DNA of 64,000 nt from Salinilacustrithrix flava (lineage in GTDB: Bacteria > Actinomycetota > Acidimicrobiia > Acidimicrobiales > Salinilacustritrichaceae): positions 930,001-994,000 of the forward strand of contig NZ_CP133888.1 in assembly GCF_041228405.1 (NCBI RefSeq), read 5' to 3'. Each line of letters starts with the position of its first letter. Positions within the stretch are counted from its first letter, which is position 1. Positions 63,888 through 64,000 of this stretch are shown piece after piece. The position numbers and the translations under genes are program-made. The notes under the pieces were generated by a model. That model worked only from the letters and a program-made list of their open reading frames with translations. It searched no databases and had not been told where the DNA came from.

Positions 63888-64000
63888 TCTGGGCCGCGGC
63901 AGCAGCCGCCCGAGGCGTGGCTCGCGGCCGAGGAGCTCGGACCGCCGATCCACGGCCTCATGCAGGCGCGCTCCGGCGGGTGACACAGTGGCCTCCCGCT
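63888..64000. other. Intergenic end of the window
   Basis: No open reading frame, repeat or hairpin that I can support in these 113 bases. The last 20 bases may be part of the upstream region of a gene beyond the window. Confidence 0.5.

Noticed and set aside
61812..63986. Long minus-strand open frame antisense to the DASS transporter
   Set aside because: The composition (Arg/Asp/Gly/His-rich with no family pattern) and the clear real gene on the plus strand show it is a by-product of high GC. Similar long antisense frames over aconitase (45187-47247) and the acylase (54888-56888) were dropped for the same reason.

Overview
The window is high-GC DNA (strong G/C at third codon positions, long spurious antisense frames, many GTG starts, frequent 4-bp ATGA/GTGA gene overlaps). 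With two AfsR/SARP regulators, a LuxR-type ATPase regulator, an ECF42-type sigma factor, a rifamycin ADP-ribosyltransferase and a LysG/LysE-like pair, it fits a chromosomal segment of an actinobacterium. An Acidimicrobiia-like (Iamia-type) source is my guess from overall character, not a demonstrated assignment. I see no rRNA, tRNA or CRISPR array.

Layout. 1-9.6 kb: a translationally coupled methyltransferase / PIG-L deacetylase / AzlC permease operon runs leftward, opposite a SARP regulator whose divergent promoter region carries three 11-bp-spaced heptamers. A GNAT gene with a small partner and a LuxR-type regulator follow. 9.7-16.8 kb: a 1916-residue secreted FG-GAP/metzincin-like protein, a small downstream gene, then a decayed stretch holding GAF-ANTAR and NUDIX remnants. 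16.8-41.2 kb: accessory metabolism and regulation. It includes OsmC, DUF971, YjbR, an aldo/keto reductase, an ECF42 sigma factor with its YCII partner and a matching promoter, a PAS-GGDEF cyclase, SRPBCC/TetR, a second SARP, a LysE/LysR pair, peptide deformylase, HxlR/MFS/thioesterase, FAH, an unusual metallo-beta-lactamase-fold protein, TetR/methyltransferase, an APH-fold kinase and TetR/arr. Several divergent pairs have clear palindromic operators between them. 41.3-43.5 kb: a sortase-anchored DUF3494-like surface protein, then an IS481-like insertion sequence sitting in the shared stop-codon region of two convergent genes.

43.5-54.9 kb is the most coherent block. It contains a truncated haemoglobin with an acyl-carrier-like partner, a DUF454 membrane protein, a DUF1971 cupin fused to a truncated haemoglobin, aconitase, a cupredoxin lipoprotein, a suf Fe-S assembly operon (small membrane protein, sufB, sufC, sufD, sufT), a third truncated haemoglobin and a RIC-type di-iron repair protein with a helical partner. 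Divergent or upstream regions in this block share variants of a TTCTAG-N6-CTAGAA dyad. I read the block as a nitric-oxide/oxidative stress and Fe-S protection and repair locus; that is inference from gene families.

55-64 kb: a penicillin-acylase-family lipoprotein, a C69-like peptidase, a flavin amine oxidase, a pyridoxamine-oxidase-fold protein, a branched-chain aminotransferase and a DASS-family transporter with RCK_C domains.
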